Notes: generated from the letters alone by a model not told the origin. 34,349 nucleotides of DNA from Alphaproteobacteria bacterium (GCA_019235415.1 JAFAKN010000410.1:1-34349), one strand, 5' to 3'. Shown: positions 23,230 through 31,893, numbered from the stretch's first letter. Translations and numbers: made by a program.

Positions 23230-24036
23230 TCACGCGTTGAGGTTTTGCGACGGCGGGGGCGTCAGCTTGTCGAGTCGCCAGGGCGCCTTGTCCGTGTCCC
23301 ACATCTTGTTCAGGTCCTCCACGTCCTTCTTCATGTCCATGCACTTCCAGAAGCCGTCGTGGCGATAGGCCATGAGCTGGCCATCCTTGGCGGCCTGCTC
23401 CAGGGGCTCGCGTTCCAGCACCGTGCTGCTCGACTCGATGTATTTCAGGAAAGCCGGTTCCATCACGAAGAACCCGCCGTTGATCCAGCCTTCGCTGTCG
23501 ATGGGCTTCTCGCGGAACGCGTTCACCTGATTGTTGACGCCGGTCTCGACCACGCCGAACCGTGCCGACGGCCGTGCCAACGTCATGGTGACGAGCTTGC
23601 CGTGCGACTTGTGGAACTCGACCAGCTTGGGGATGTCGACGTTGCTGACGCCGTCACCGTAGGTGCACATGAAGGTCTCGTACTTCAGGATCGGCGCCAG
23701 GCGCCGCAGCCGTCCACCGGTCATCGTGTTCAGCCCGGTGTTCATCAGCATCACCTTCCAATCGAGGATGGGACGGTTGATGGTCGATTTCTCGCCGGTC
23801 GTCATGTCGATCGAGAAGTCGGAGTGGAGCGTGTAGTAGTTGAGGAAGTACGACTTGACGGTGTCGGCCTTGTAACCCAGCGCGAGCACGAAGTCCTTGT
23901 AGCCATAGTGGGCGTAGATCCCCATGATGTGCATCAGCATCGGCGTGCCGCCGATCGGTACCATGGGCTTGGGAATGTCGTCGGTATATTCCGACAGTCT
24001 CGTGCCGAAGCCACCGGCCAGGATCACGGTCTTCAT
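23230..24036 (-). CDS. rfbF: Glucose-1-phosphate cytidylyltransferase
   Basis: A 268-residue nucleotidyltransferase. The signature ILAGGFGTRLSEYTDDIPKP (5-24) contains the nucleotide-binding G-G-x-G-T-R-L. The product also has MGIYAHYGYKDFVLALGYK, the cytidylyltransferase insert LHSDFSIDM...., TYGDGVSN, and the C-terminal WKCMDMKKDVEDLNKMW. It makes CDP-glucose from CTP and glucose 1-phosphate. ATG 24036 has GGGGAG upstream and lies two bases after the MFS stop. An in-frame extension upstream of 24036 is antisense-like noise inside the MFS gene. Confidence 0.95.
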   Translation of the reverse strand: MKTVILAGGFGTRLSEYTDDIPKPMVPIGGTPMLMHIMGIYAHYGYKDFVLALGYKADTVKSYFLNYYTLHSDFSIDMTTGEKSTINRPILDWKVMLMNTGLNTMTGGRLRRLAPILKYETFMCTYGDGVSNVDIPKLVEFHKSHGKLVTMTLARPSARFGVVETGVNNQVNAFREKPIDSEGWINGGFFVMEPAFLKYIESSSTVLEREPLEQAAKDGQLMAYRHDGFWKCMDMKKDVEDLNKMWDTDKAPWRLDKLTPPPSQNLNA

Positions 24037-24038
24037 CG

Positions 24039-25334
24039 TCAAGCTCCCCGCTGGGTTGAAGATCTGAGGATTTGCAGCCCGAAGACGAGCGCACTGAGCG
24101 TCATCAGGGCAAGCGCTACGAAGATCGGCGAGCCGGCGGCGAGCTCTTCGAGGCCGCCGCCGAGAACAGAAATCGAGCCGAACGACAGCGAGTTGATGGC
24201 CGCGGTTATGCCCATTACCTCGCCCTTGGTCTCCTCTGTCGCCGTATCGGTGAACAGGATGATGAGCGCCCCGTAGCTCACGGCCGTTGCCACGGAGATC
24301 GGCAGGATGACCACCCATTGCACGCTCATCGAGGGAGCAAGGGCGCTCACGGCGATCAGCGCGGCGGTGGCCACCAGGCTCCAGAACGTGATCGCGCGCG
24401 TCGAGAAGAACTTGGTGAGGAGCGGCATGGCGACGGCGAAGCTCAGGCAGAACCCGACGCCCATGACCGACATGAAGTAGCTGGCCACCCTGCCGCTCGC
24501 GGAATAGCGGTCGAGCAGGAACACCGGAATGAAGTAGAAGTAGGCGCCCCAGGCGAGCTCCTGCAGGAGGAAGACCCACGAGACGTCGCGCAATGCGCCC
24601 GGCCTGGAGAAGGCCGACACGAAGCTCCTGACGCCGCTCAGCAGGGTGAACGGGGCAGCGGCCGCTACGCGCCGACCGCGATCGTGGAACAGCCAGGCCA
24701 GCATCAGCACGTTGATGGCCGCCACCAGTGCCGTGACATAGAGCGGTGTCAGCAGACTGAACCACGGCATGATCTCGGCATCCGACAAAAAGCCGCTGAG
24801 CGCCGGACCGAGGACGAAGCCCGAAGACGAGCACAAAAGGCCCATGCTCAGCCAGAAATCCTTATGCCTGGGCGGGCTGGCATCGACGAGGGCGGCCAGC
24901 GAAACGGCCTGGCTTGCTGCCGTGGCGCCACCGACGAACCGGCCCACCATAAGCAGGGCGACCGATCCCAGGGCAAAGGCGGCAGAGATCGTGATGTAGC
25001 TTGCGACTATGCCGACGGCGCATACCAGCAGGATGGTCTTGCGCCCGAGGCGATCGGAAAGCTGGCCGAGAATCGGCGCGCCCACGAACGTCATGATCGG
25101 ATAGATTCCCGTGCCGATGCCGTACACGAGGGGGCGCTGGGTGGGCGAGAGCCCCACCTGGATGGCGGCGCCCGAGCCCTCGGCCAAGGCCGACGCAAGC
25201 AGGGGCGTCAGCATGGCAAAGCCAACGGCATCGACGAGAATCAAGAGCAGCAGCGGCGACGCGACGAACAGCGTCGAGCGCGAGGCTTGACCGGAGGCCG
25301 CCGCCGAGGCCGGCGCCTCAGAACTTCTTGCCAC
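24039..25334 (-). CDS. MFS transporter (Tet/TCR-like) inside the CDP-sugar operon
   Basis: A 431-residue major facilitator with about 12 hydrophobic segments and motif A GQLSDRLGRKTILL between TM2 and TM3, as in proton-driven drug exporters of the Tet group. GTG 25334 overlaps the last 17 bases of the glycosyltransferase gene, and the stop is two bases before rfbF, so it is embedded in the operon. Cargo is unknown: export of a small glycoside or precursor made by the neighbours is possible. An MFS gene is not a usual component of CDP-sugar loci. Confidence 0.9.
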   Translation of the reverse strand: MARSSEAPASAAASGQASRSTLFVASPLLLLILVDAVGFAMLTPLLASALAEGSGAAIQVGLSPTQRPLVYGIGTGIYPIMTFVGAPILGQLSDRLGRKTILLVCAVGIVASYITISAAFALGSVALLMVGRFVGGATAASQAVSLAALVDASPPRHKDFWLSMGLLCSSSGFVLGPALSGFLSDAEIMPWFSLLTPLYVTALVAAINVLMLAWLFHDRGRRVAAAAPFTLLSGVRSFVSAFSRPGALRDVSWVFLLQELAWGAYFYFIPVFLLDRYSASGRVASYFMSVMGVGFCLSFAVAMPLLTKFFSTRAITFWSLVATAALIAVSALAPSMSVQWVVILPISVATAVSYGALIILFTDTATEETKGEVMGITAAINSLSFGSISVLGGGLEELAAGSPIFVALALMTLSALVFGLQILRSSTQRGA

Positions 25335-26292
25335 CGCGGCCCTGCCAGTCGCTCAGCTGCTCCGGTTCGACCGACTGCACTGTCGTCTCGTAGGAGCCTT
25401 CCCGGTACTTCAGGTTCATCAGCGCGGAGTCGCCGTCGGTCGTGTAGACCGTTCCCGCCTTCTTGTCCTTGAAGTCGTCCGAGGAGCGGTGGATCACGCC
25501 GATCGGGCTGTACGGGAGATAAGGCTCGACGAGGCGATCCTTCGACCGATCGAGCAGCGGCATGCTTTGATGGCACAGCCAGTTGCAGGTCGCAGGCAGG
25601 AACTGGATGTTCTTGCGGTCCGGCTCGGCGAAGTGGAACTGGTCGGGGTGCTCGAAGACGGCAAGGTTGAGCGCTGCCTGCTCGATGCAGTGATGGTGGC
25701 TCTTCTGCAGCGACACCTCGATGTTCTTGCGCCACAGCTCCCAGATCGGCGAGTCCTTGGGCATGGCGAACACGCCGGCGTTCAGGATGGGGTAGTAGGA
25801 GTACTTCTTGACGTAGTCCTCGCCCCACGTGCCGCGGTAGAGCTCGACGATGAACTCGCGGAACTCATGGCTCGCCGTGTAGTTCGCGGTGTAGGCCCGA
25901 TGGATTTCCGGCGTGATGGCGAGCGCTGCGGTCTCGGCCGCCTTCAGGTAGGCCTCGATCGCCCACCATTCCTGCACCCATGCGTCGGCATCGAGATGCA
26001 GGTAGATGTCGTAGCCTGGGAAGTATCGCGGGATGAGCGGCTTGGCGAGGATGGCGCGGAAGGGGTCACGCATGCCGTCCGTTTCCGTGAGGCCATATTC
26101 CCACTTCGGCGCCACGATCTGGCTGACATAGCCGCCCAGCCAGGTCTTCTGCTCGTCGGTGAGCCCGAGATCGTAGAGGCAGATATCGATGTCCTTGCTC
26201 TGCGGCTTGTCGCGAACGGACAGGACCATGCCCTGGATGAAATGGAAGTACTCGGCGGATGAAGCGCTAGCGATCGCGATCTTATTGGCCAC
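25318..26292 (-). CDS. GT8-like glycosyltransferase
   Basis: A 324-residue GT-A-type protein. The metal-binding DxD is D101-A-D103 in YDIYLHLDADAWVQ, followed by ILNAGVFAMPKDSPIWELW and a late His-containing motif GVIHRSSDD, as in family 8-like glycosyltransferases. No signal peptide or membrane segment, so it should be cytosolic and use a sugar nucleotide. ATG 26292 has GGGGAGAG eight bases upstream. As first gene of the CDP-sugar operon it may transfer the sugar made by rfbF/rfbG; donor and acceptor are not readable from sequence. Confidence 0.8.
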   Translation of the reverse strand: MANKIAIASASSAEYFHFIQGMVLSVRDKPQSKDIDICLYDLGLTDEQKTWLGGYVSQIVAPKWEYGLTETDGMRDPFRAILAKPLIPRYFPGYDIYLHLDADAWVQEWWAIEAYLKAAETAALAITPEIHRAYTANYTASHEFREFIVELYRGTWGEDYVKKYSYYPILNAGVFAMPKDSPIWELWRKNIEVSLQKSHHHCIEQAALNLAVFEHPDQFHFAEPDRKNIQFLPATCNWLCHQSMPLLDRSKDRLVEPYLPYSPIGVIHRSSDDFKDKKAGTVYTTDGDSALMNLKYREGSYETTVQSVEPEQLSDWQGRGGKKF

Positions 26293-26693
26293 GAGATCTC
26301 TCCCCGAAAAATTGGTGCTGCCATTCGCGGCTCAGGCAATCATCGTACCGACTCGATTCAGTCCGGGGCACAGTGGGGAGCGAAGCTTTCGCGTGCTTGC
26401 GCAATAAGAAGTGCCTCGTCATGCAACCGCGTCTCGTTCGATCCACATCGCCGGCTGCAATAGAACGCCCCGCATACCTTTCGAACTCTGTAGCAAGTAG
26501 GCAACGATGCGCAAGCAAATATTCGATGATGCTCTTTGCGCGCGAGTCTGCGGTTGAGTTTGCAGTAAACGCCCCGTACAAAGTTGAGCCGCGGTCACGA
26601 GTCTTTAAGGACATGGCACCGCCAGTCGGGGGAATGATTCAGTTTTCGATGATCGTGCCGCCCGCGGTGCAGTGGACGGCGTTCCTCGCGAGG
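26293..26693. other. Regulatory gap between the CDP-sugar operon and the sugar-uptake operon
   Basis: About 400 bases between two divergent operons, AT-richer than its surroundings. The porin reading frame is open through part of it (ATG 26613, 26634, 26649), but the sequence lacks signal-peptide or domain character there. I see no RNA gene or long palindrome. A possible plus-strand promoter is listed separately. Confidence 0.5.
26554..26582 (+). promoter_or_regulatory. Candidate promoter of the sugar-uptake operon
   Basis: TTGAGT (26554-26559) and TACAAA (26577-26582) with a 17-base spacer, each matching four of six consensus bases, upstream of all plausible porin starts. A weak prediction. 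Confidence 0.3.
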
Positions 26694-28103
26694 ATGGATC
26701 GGAAAGGCCGCGGCGCTGCGTTGGCTGCGGCGTTCCTCTGTCTCGTGGCGCGCTGGCGGGCGGTCGAGCCTCGCTACAACTCAGAGTCGACGCGTCGTTG
26801 CATTGATTGGCTCTGGGCCGTCGTCGCCATGGTGCTCGCGGTGTCGCTTGCCACTGCGACCCACGCCGATGACGTGCCGAAGCACCAAGTACCGTGGCTG
26901 CTCGGGGACCTCAGCGGCTACCGAACCACGCTCCTCGAGAAAGGCATCGACATCCAGCTCGTGTACGTCACGGAGTCGGCTTACAACGCCGTCGGCGGCA
27001 CAGGCCAGCTCGCCGATTACACGGGCCAGGTCACCGTCGGCACCACGTTCGACCTCGAGCGCATCTTGGGGATGCACGATGCGACGTTCGAGGTCACCTA
27101 CACCGAACGTGCCGGCCGCAACCTCTCGGACGATGCGAACCTCGGGACCTTTCAGCTCGTACAGGAGGTGTGGGGCCGCGGTCAGACCGTGCGATTGACC
27201 CAGATGTTCTTCGAGCAGAAGTACTTCGACAAGATTGTAAGCTGGAAAGCAGGCCGCACCTCGATGGGCAGCGACTTCGCGGTCTTTCCTTGCGATTTCC
27301 AGAACCTGACCTTTTGCGGCTCGCAGCCCGGCAACGTGGTCGGCGGCTACATTTTCAACTGGCCGATCAGCCAGTGGGGCAGCCGCGTGAAGGTGAACCT
27401 CGACGGCTTCGGCTACTATCAGGTCGGCGTCTACGACCAGAACCAGCAGTATCTCGGCTATGACAACAAGCTCTGGCCAGTTTGGTACTGGGGGTCGACC
27501 GGCGTGCTCGTCCCGGTGGAAGTCGCCTGGGAGCCGAATTTCTTCGGCAAGCTCGATGGCAGCTACAAGTTCGGCGGATGGTATTCGTCCGGTCAGCAGC
27601 CCGACGCGATTTACGATAAGTTCGGCAACCCGTTCGCGATTTCCGGGCAGCTGCCCGCGATTCGCGCGGGCCTTTACGGCGGCTATGTGTCCTTCCAGCA
27701 GCAGATCACCCGCACCAGCGCGGAGGATCCGAAACGGGGCTTGCGACTGTTCTTCAATGCCGCCTTTGCCGACACCACGACGTCGTCGACGGACCGGCAG
27801 ATCGCAGGCGGCTTCTGGTACACCGGGCCGTTCGCGGCGCGCCCCGACGACGTCATCGCCTTCGCCATGGGCACGACCCACCAGAACGAGCGCATAACGC
27901 AGGTCGCCAGTCTGGAGAACCTGTTGGGACTGGGCCCCGTGCCGGTCAAGGATTCCGAGTACGTGTTCGAGTTGGACTACACCTTCGTGCCGAAGCCCGG
28001 TCTCATCATTCGGCCGAACCTCCAATACGTCTACAGCCCGGGCGGCAACTACGCGACCAAGGACGTCTTCGTCCTGGGCTTGAAGACGATCATCAGCTTC
28101 TGA
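26694..28103 (+). CDS. OprB-like carbohydrate-selective porin
   Basis: The mature part (from about DDVPKHQVPWLLGD) is an outer-membrane beta-barrel: alternating aromatic strands, ITRTSAEDPKRGLRLFFNAAF, GTTHQN, FELDYTFVPKPGLIIRPNLQYV and a C-terminal Phe (KTIISF) used in barrel assembly. This matches the OprB carbohydrate porin family (usual length about 430-470 residues), which lets sugars through the outer membrane. A signal peptide is visible at WAVVAMVLAVSLATATHA. The start is uncertain: ATG 26694 gives 469 residues with a long n-region, and no candidate start has a well-spaced Shine-Dalgarno. It is followed after seven bases by a sugar transporter and then a sugar kinase. Confidence 0.88.
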   Translation: MDRKGRGAALAAAFLCLVARWRAVEPRYNSESTRRCIDWLWAVVAMVLAVSLATATHADDVPKHQVPWLLGDLSGYRTTLLEKGIDIQLVYVTESAYNAVGGTGQLADYTGQVTVGTTFDLERILGMHDATFEVTYTERAGRNLSDDANLGTFQLVQEVWGRGQTVRLTQMFFEQKYFDKIVSWKAGRTSMGSDFAVFPCDFQNLTFCGSQPGNVVGGYIFNWPISQWGSRVKVNLDGFGYYQVGVYDQNQQYLGYDNKLWPVWYWGSTGVLVPVEVAWEPNFFGKLDGSYKFGGWYSSGQQPDAIYDKFGNPFAISGQLPAIRAGLYGGYVSFQQQITRTSAEDPKRGLRLFFNAAFADTTTSSTDRQIAGGFWYTGPFAARPDDVIAFAMGTTHQNERITQVASLENLLGLGPVPVKDSEYVFELDYTFVPKPGLIIRPNLQYVYSPGGNYATKDVFVLGLKTIISF

Positions 28104-28110
28104 GGTCGAC

Positions 28111-29484
28111 ATGATCTACTTCCTGGCATTCGTCGCAGCGATCGCGGGCTTCCTGTTCGGCTACGACGAGGGCGTGATCGCCGTCGCCGGTCCGCTGCTC
28201 GAGAGCGATTTTCCGATGAGCCCGGCGGTGCGCGGCTTCATGACCGCCGCGGTGCCGTTGGGCGCGCTCGTGGCCGCCAGCATGGCGGGTCCCATCGCCG
28301 ATCGAATCGGGCGTCGCAGGCTGCTGATGGGCGCTGCGGCGTTGTTCAGCGTCGGTGCCCTGGTGGCGGCTGCCATCACCGCCATCTGGATGCTGATCGC
28401 GGCGCGACTGGTGTTGGGAGTGGCGATCGGCATGGCCGCTGTCGCGGCACCGCTCTACATCGCCGAAGCCGCGCCGGTCGCCAAGCGCGGCGGCATGGTC
28501 GCGACCTACCAGCTCGCGATCACGATCGGCATCCTGGGCTCGTACCTGACCGGTCTGGTGATCACCGGCAACGGCATGTGGCGGCTGATGTTCGGCCTCG
28601 GCGCCGTGCCCGGCCTGCTGTTCCTGGTCGGCCTGGCCTTCCTGCCGGAATCGCCGCGTTGGCTCGCCCTGAAGCGTTCGCCGGAAGCTGCCCGGGCGAG
28701 CCTGCGCAGGGTGCGCGATCGGCTGTGGGACGTCGATGGCGAGCTGGCCGACATGGTTCGCACCGCTCAGGCCGACACGGGACGCAAGGCAGGATTCGGC
28801 GCGTTGTTCCAGCCAGCCGTGCGGCCGGCGCTGATCGTTGGCGTCGGGCTGTTTTTCCTGCAGCAGCTGAGCGGCATCAACGCCGTGATCTACTACGCGC
28901 CGGAGATCTTCGACCACGCCGGCTTCGACAGCGCCTCGACGCAGATACTGGCCACGGTCGGCATCGGGACCGTGAACTTCCTCACGACGATCGTCGCCAT
29001 GTTCCTGATCGACCGGATCGGACGGCGGCGGCTGCTGGTGCTGGGCTTTGCCGGAACGGCAGCCACGATGTTCATCATCGCCCTGGCGGTGGTGAATGCG
29101 AGCCTCGTTCCGTCGTGGCTCGTGATCGTAATGCTGCTGCTCTATATCGCCTCGTTCGCCATCAGCGTTGGCCCGCTGCCGCACGTGATGATGTCCGAGA
29201 TCTTCCCGCTGCACGTGCGCGGCCCCGGAATGAGCATGGCATCGATCAGCAACTGGGGCTTCAACTTCGTGGTGGTGTTCGCCTTCCCGGTCATGCTGGC
29301 GGGACCGGGTCTCGCCTTCACCTTCACTGTCTTTGCGGTGATCTGCGTCGGCGGCATCGTGTTCACGTTGCTGCGTGTTCCCGAGACGACCGGACATTCG
29401 CTCGAGGCCATCGAGAAGCACCTCAACTCGGGCCTGCCGCTGGTGGCGCTGGGCCGCGAGGCTGTGGCCGCCTACAAGAAATGA
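28111..29484 (+). CDS. Sugar-porter family MFS transporter
   Basis: A 457-residue, 12-TM transporter with sugar-porter signatures: GFLFGYDEGVIAVAGPLL (TM1), DRIGRRRLLM, PESPRWLAL after TM6, FFLQQLSGINAVIYYAPEIF (TM7, hexose-binding Gln-Gln) and VPETTGHSLEAIE at the C-terminus. It is a proton-coupled or facilitative hexose or pentose importer of the XylE/GalP type in the inner membrane. ATG 28111 follows a GAGG. It lies between an OprB-like porin and a ROK kinase, so the three form an uptake and phosphorylation route. Confidence 0.94.
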   Translation: MIYFLAFVAAIAGFLFGYDEGVIAVAGPLLESDFPMSPAVRGFMTAAVPLGALVAASMAGPIADRIGRRRLLMGAAALFSVGALVAAAITAIWMLIAARLVLGVAIGMAAVAAPLYIAEAAPVAKRGGMVATYQLAITIGILGSYLTGLVITGNGMWRLMFGLGAVPGLLFLVGLAFLPESPRWLALKRSPEAARASLRRVRDRLWDVDGELADMVRTAQADTGRKAGFGALFQPAVRPALIVGVGLFFLQQLSGINAVIYYAPEIFDHAGFDSASTQILATVGIGTVNFLTTIVAMFLIDRIGRRRLLVLGFAGTAATMFIIALAVVNASLVPSWLVIVMLLLYIASFAISVGPLPHVMMSEIFPLHVRGPGMSMASISNWGFNFVVVFAFPVMLAGPGLAFTFTVFAVICVGGIVFTLLRVPETTGHSLEAIEKHLNSGLPLVALGREAVAAYKK

Positions 29485-29510
29485 CTGGGAAGCGCACCGA
29501 GGCCGCCGAA

Positions 29511-30221
29511 ATGAGTATCGCGATGGACGAAAAGCTGACCCTGGCGATCGACATTGGCGGCACCGGCCTGAAGGCTTCCGTCATCGACGAGGCGAGCAAA
29601 ATGCGGACCGACCGGGTGCGGATCGAGACTCCGGTGGGCGCCCCTCCGGAACGCATCGTCGATATGCTCGCAGGGATGGTCGCCCCGCTCGGGACGTTTC
29701 ACCGCGTCTCCGTCGGGTTTCCCGGCGTGGTGCGGCAGGGCCGAGTGTTGACCGCGCCGAACCTGGGGAACGACAGCTGGAAGGGCTTCGACATCGCTAC
29801 CGCGCTGTCGGCGGCGCTCGGCAAGCCGGTCCGCGTGGCTAACGATGCCGACATGCAGGGGTTCGGGGTGATCGCCGGCGAGGGCGTCGAGATGGTGGTC
29901 ACCCTCGGCACCGGCTTCGGCACTGCACTTTATGTCGACGGCCGCATCGGCCCGCACCTCGAGCTTTCCCATCATCTGTTCCGCCATGGCGAGACGTATG
30001 ACGAGCAGCTCGGCAATGCGGCGCGCAAGGCCATCGGCGGCAGCCGATGGAACAGGCGGGTAAAGAAGGCGATCGCCAGCCTGCGGAACCTGACCCGCTT
30101 CGACCACCTCTATATCGGCGGCGGAAATGCCAAGAAGATCGCCTTCCCACTCGAGCCGGATGTGACGATTGTTTCGAACGAGGCGGGAATGAAAGGCGGC
30201 ATCGCGCTCTGGCGCGACTGA
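29511..30221 (+). CDS. ROK-family sugar kinase (glucokinase-like)
   Basis: A 236-residue sugar kinase of the ROK/polyphosphate-glucokinase type: phosphate motif DIGGTGLKAS (about 14-23), sugar-binding NDAD with catalytic Asp (about 111-114), LGTGFGTALYVDG (about 132-144) and IGGGNAKK. The Cys-rich zinc motif (CxCGxxGC) of classical ROK proteins is absent, as in polyphosphate glucokinases, so the donor could be ATP or polyphosphate. ATG 29511 has GAGG eight bases upstream; ATG 29481 overlaps the transporter stop as ATGA but lacks a Shine-Dalgarno. It probably phosphorylates the imported sugar. Confidence 0.88.
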   Translation: MSIAMDEKLTLAIDIGGTGLKASVIDEASKMRTDRVRIETPVGAPPERIVDMLAGMVAPLGTFHRVSVGFPGVVRQGRVLTAPNLGNDSWKGFDIATALSAALGKPVRVANDADMQGFGVIAGEGVEMVVTLGTGFGTALYVDGRIGPHLELSHHLFRHGETYDEQLGNAARKAIGGSRWNRRVKKAIASLRNLTRFDHLYIGGGNAKKIAFPLEPDVTIVSNEAGMKGGIALWRD

Positions 30222-30231
30222 CAGCCGAGCA

Positions 30232-30477
30232 TCATCGGCCTGGCATCGGCGGAAACTCGGCGTTCGGCGGCGGAAACTTGACTTCGTCGGCGCCCGGACC
30301 GGCGTACCACCGGTACGCGTTCTTGTCGCTGTCTTGGATTGGGTTTTGGACCGCCGTGGCGGCCTTGTCGGTCGGGCTGGCCGGCGGCTTGGTGCGGGAA
30401 TCGCCCTGACCGGTCGCGCAACCGGCTGCAACAAGTCCCAGGAAAACAATCAGAGGCGGTTTGGTCATAAGACGCAC
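30232..30477 (-). CDS. Small lipoprotein, unknown function
   Basis: An 81-residue product with hydrophobic core LIVFLGLV and lipobox AAGC (Cys20). The mature part is short, polar and Pro-rich, with NAYRWYAGPGADEVKFPPP and the ending FPPMPGR. GTG 30477 is chosen because AGGAGG lies four to five bases upstream; ATG 30468 is the alternative. It converges on the ROK kinase with a 10-base gap. Function unknown. Confidence 0.65.
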   Translation of the reverse strand: MRLMTKPPLIVFLGLVAAGCATGQGDSRTKPPASPTDKAATAVQNPIQDSDKNAYRWYAGPGADEVKFPPPNAEFPPMPGR

Positions 30478-30582
30478 GGACCCTCCTGGAGCCCTTCGAG
30501 TTCCAATATAGGCGGCCCCCTCGTAGGCCGCCATGCTACTTTGGGATGGTCACAGCGAACCTTTTGATTAGACAGCTGCGTC

Positions 30583-31170
30583 TCACAGCAATCGCAAGAG
30601 ATCGTCGGGAAGCTCACCCCGTCGCCTGCGCGTTTCGATCGCCAGGAGGACGGCAACGCCGCCGACATGCTTGATGTCGCCCGACAAGGCCATGGTGACC
30701 GCCTCGGAGAAGGGCACTCGCCGCGGCACGATCAGCTCCTCATCGTCGGGCTGCGGATCTCCCTGTCGGAGCCCCCACGCAACGAAGCCGTGAAGCCATT
30801 CGTCGCTGTTCCCGGGGGAGACGGCCGTCGCCAAGACCTGCAGCCAGCGGTCGGCGGTAAATCCGGTTTCTTCCCGCAGCTCGCGCTTCGCGCTCTCCTC
30901 GACGGGGTCGCTGAGACTTGCGGCGCCGGCCGGGATTTCCCAGGTGAAACCGTCGTGAACATATCTGTATTGGCCGACCAATGTCGTGCAGCCTTCATCG
31001 TCGATCGGAATTACGGCGACGCCGGCATACTTGGCCCGGATCGAGGTATAGGCCCGCTCCGGGCGCTGGCCATGACGCACGACATCGGAACGCACGGCAA
31101 AATACGGACCGTCGAATACGACGCGGACGCTCATGGTTCGCCATGGATTGCCAAAATCGTCGCCTGTCAC
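30583..31170 (-). CDS. Nudix hydrolase (ADP-ribose-pyrophosphatase-like)
   Basis: A 195-residue protein with a Nudix box at about residues 82-104: G-x5-D-x7-RELREETGF, where the first acidic residue is Asp instead of the usual Glu. The preceding VGQYRYVHDGFTWEIPAG is typical of the ADP-ribose/NDP-sugar pyrophosphatase branch. It should cleave a nucleoside diphosphate linked to X, with Mg2+. ATG 31170 overlaps the stop of rfbC as ATGA, so it is co-translated with a sugar-nucleotide gene; an NDP-sugar substrate is a reasonable inference. Confidence 0.92.
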   Translation of the reverse strand: MTGDDFGNPWRTMSVRVVFDGPYFAVRSDVVRHGQRPERAYTSIRAKYAGVAVIPIDDEGCTTLVGQYRYVHDGFTWEIPAGAASLSDPVEESAKRELREETGFTADRWLQVLATAVSPGNSDEWLHGFVAWGLRQGDPQPDDEELIVPRRVPFSEAVTMALSGDIKHVGGVAVLLAIETRRRRGELPDDLLRLL

Positions 31171-31754
31171 GTTGCCGTTCCTCCTGCGCGGGGTACCGTC
31201 ATCCGTCGCTGCACCTCGCCTTCGATTTCTTCAAAAAGCGGAAGGCATCGGTCCTTTTCCGATATGACAGCCACCGGTAGCGGCCATTCGAGGCCAAGCT
31301 TCGGGTCGTCATATCTCAGCCCGCCTTCTTCTCGCGGTTCGTAAAATTCGCCGACCAGATAGCTGGTGTCCGTGCCATCCTCGAGCACCTGGTAGGCATG
31401 CGCGAAGCGTTCCGGCACATAAAGCGCCCGCATATTCTCCTCGTTCAGCTCGACGCGGACATGCTGCAGGTAGGTTGGACTTTCCGGCCTCAGATCCACG
31501 ATGAAATCGACGATCGCGCCTCTCGTACAGCGTATGAGCTTGGTCTCCGCGACGGGAGGAAACTGGAAGTGCAGGCCCCGCAGGGTGCCTTTGTAGAGAT
31601 TGCAGGCGATATTGGCCTGCGCGACGGCGCTGTTGAGGCCGTGTTCCTCGAATTCCCTTCGGCAGAATGCTCTGGCGAAAAAGCCACGGTCATCACTCTT
31701 GCGGTCGAGATCGACGAGAAACGCGCCTTTGAGTTTGGTTTCCGTAAATATCAT
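31167..31754 (-). CDS. rfbC: dTDP-4-dehydrorhamnose 3,5-epimerase (RmlC family)
   Basis: A 195-residue RmlC enzyme. The start MIFTETKLKGAFLVDLD, DDRGFFARAFC, the active-site RGLHFQ (His62), VDFIVDLRPESPTY and VPERFAHAYQVLED are all canonical. It epimerises C3 and C5 of dTDP-4-keto-6-deoxyglucose on the way to dTDP-L-rhamnose, or a related NDP-sugar. ATG 31754 is chosen by family alignment; GTG 31793 would add 13 residues. No rmlA, rmlB or rmlD gene is in the window, so the rest of the pathway would be elsewhere. Confidence 0.92.
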   Translation of the reverse strand: MIFTETKLKGAFLVDLDRKSDDRGFFARAFCRREFEEHGLNSAVAQANIACNLYKGTLRGLHFQFPPVAETKLIRCTRGAIVDFIVDLRPESPTYLQHVRVELNEENMRALYVPERFAHAYQVLEDGTDTSYLVGEFYEPREEGGLRYDDPKLGLEWPLPVAVISEKDRCLPLFEEIEGEVQRRMTVPRAGGTAT

Positions 31755-31893
31755 CTGTGGGGTTGCCAATTTTCGTACGTTGCTCGATGTCACATTGGCG
31801 AGCCATTACCCGACGCTTCCCGCCTTCGACCTCGCGGTCGTGCGTGTCGAGAGCGGGCTGCGCCTGCACCCACCGTCTTCGAATTGCATCGTT

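Noticed and set aside
22066-24276. Long plus-strand open frame opposite the CDP-sugar genes
   Set aside because: It is antisense to rfbF, rfbG and the cupin, whose motifs are unambiguous; no domain in the translation.
23230-24834. N-terminal extension of the cytidylyltransferase
   Set aside because: The family start MKTVILAGGFGTRL is at 24036 with a Shine-Dalgarno; the upstream part lies out of frame inside the MFS gene.
28578-29480. N-terminal extension of the ROK kinase through the transporter gene
   Set aside because: The sugar-porter frame in the same region has all family motifs; the kinase domain begins after 29481.
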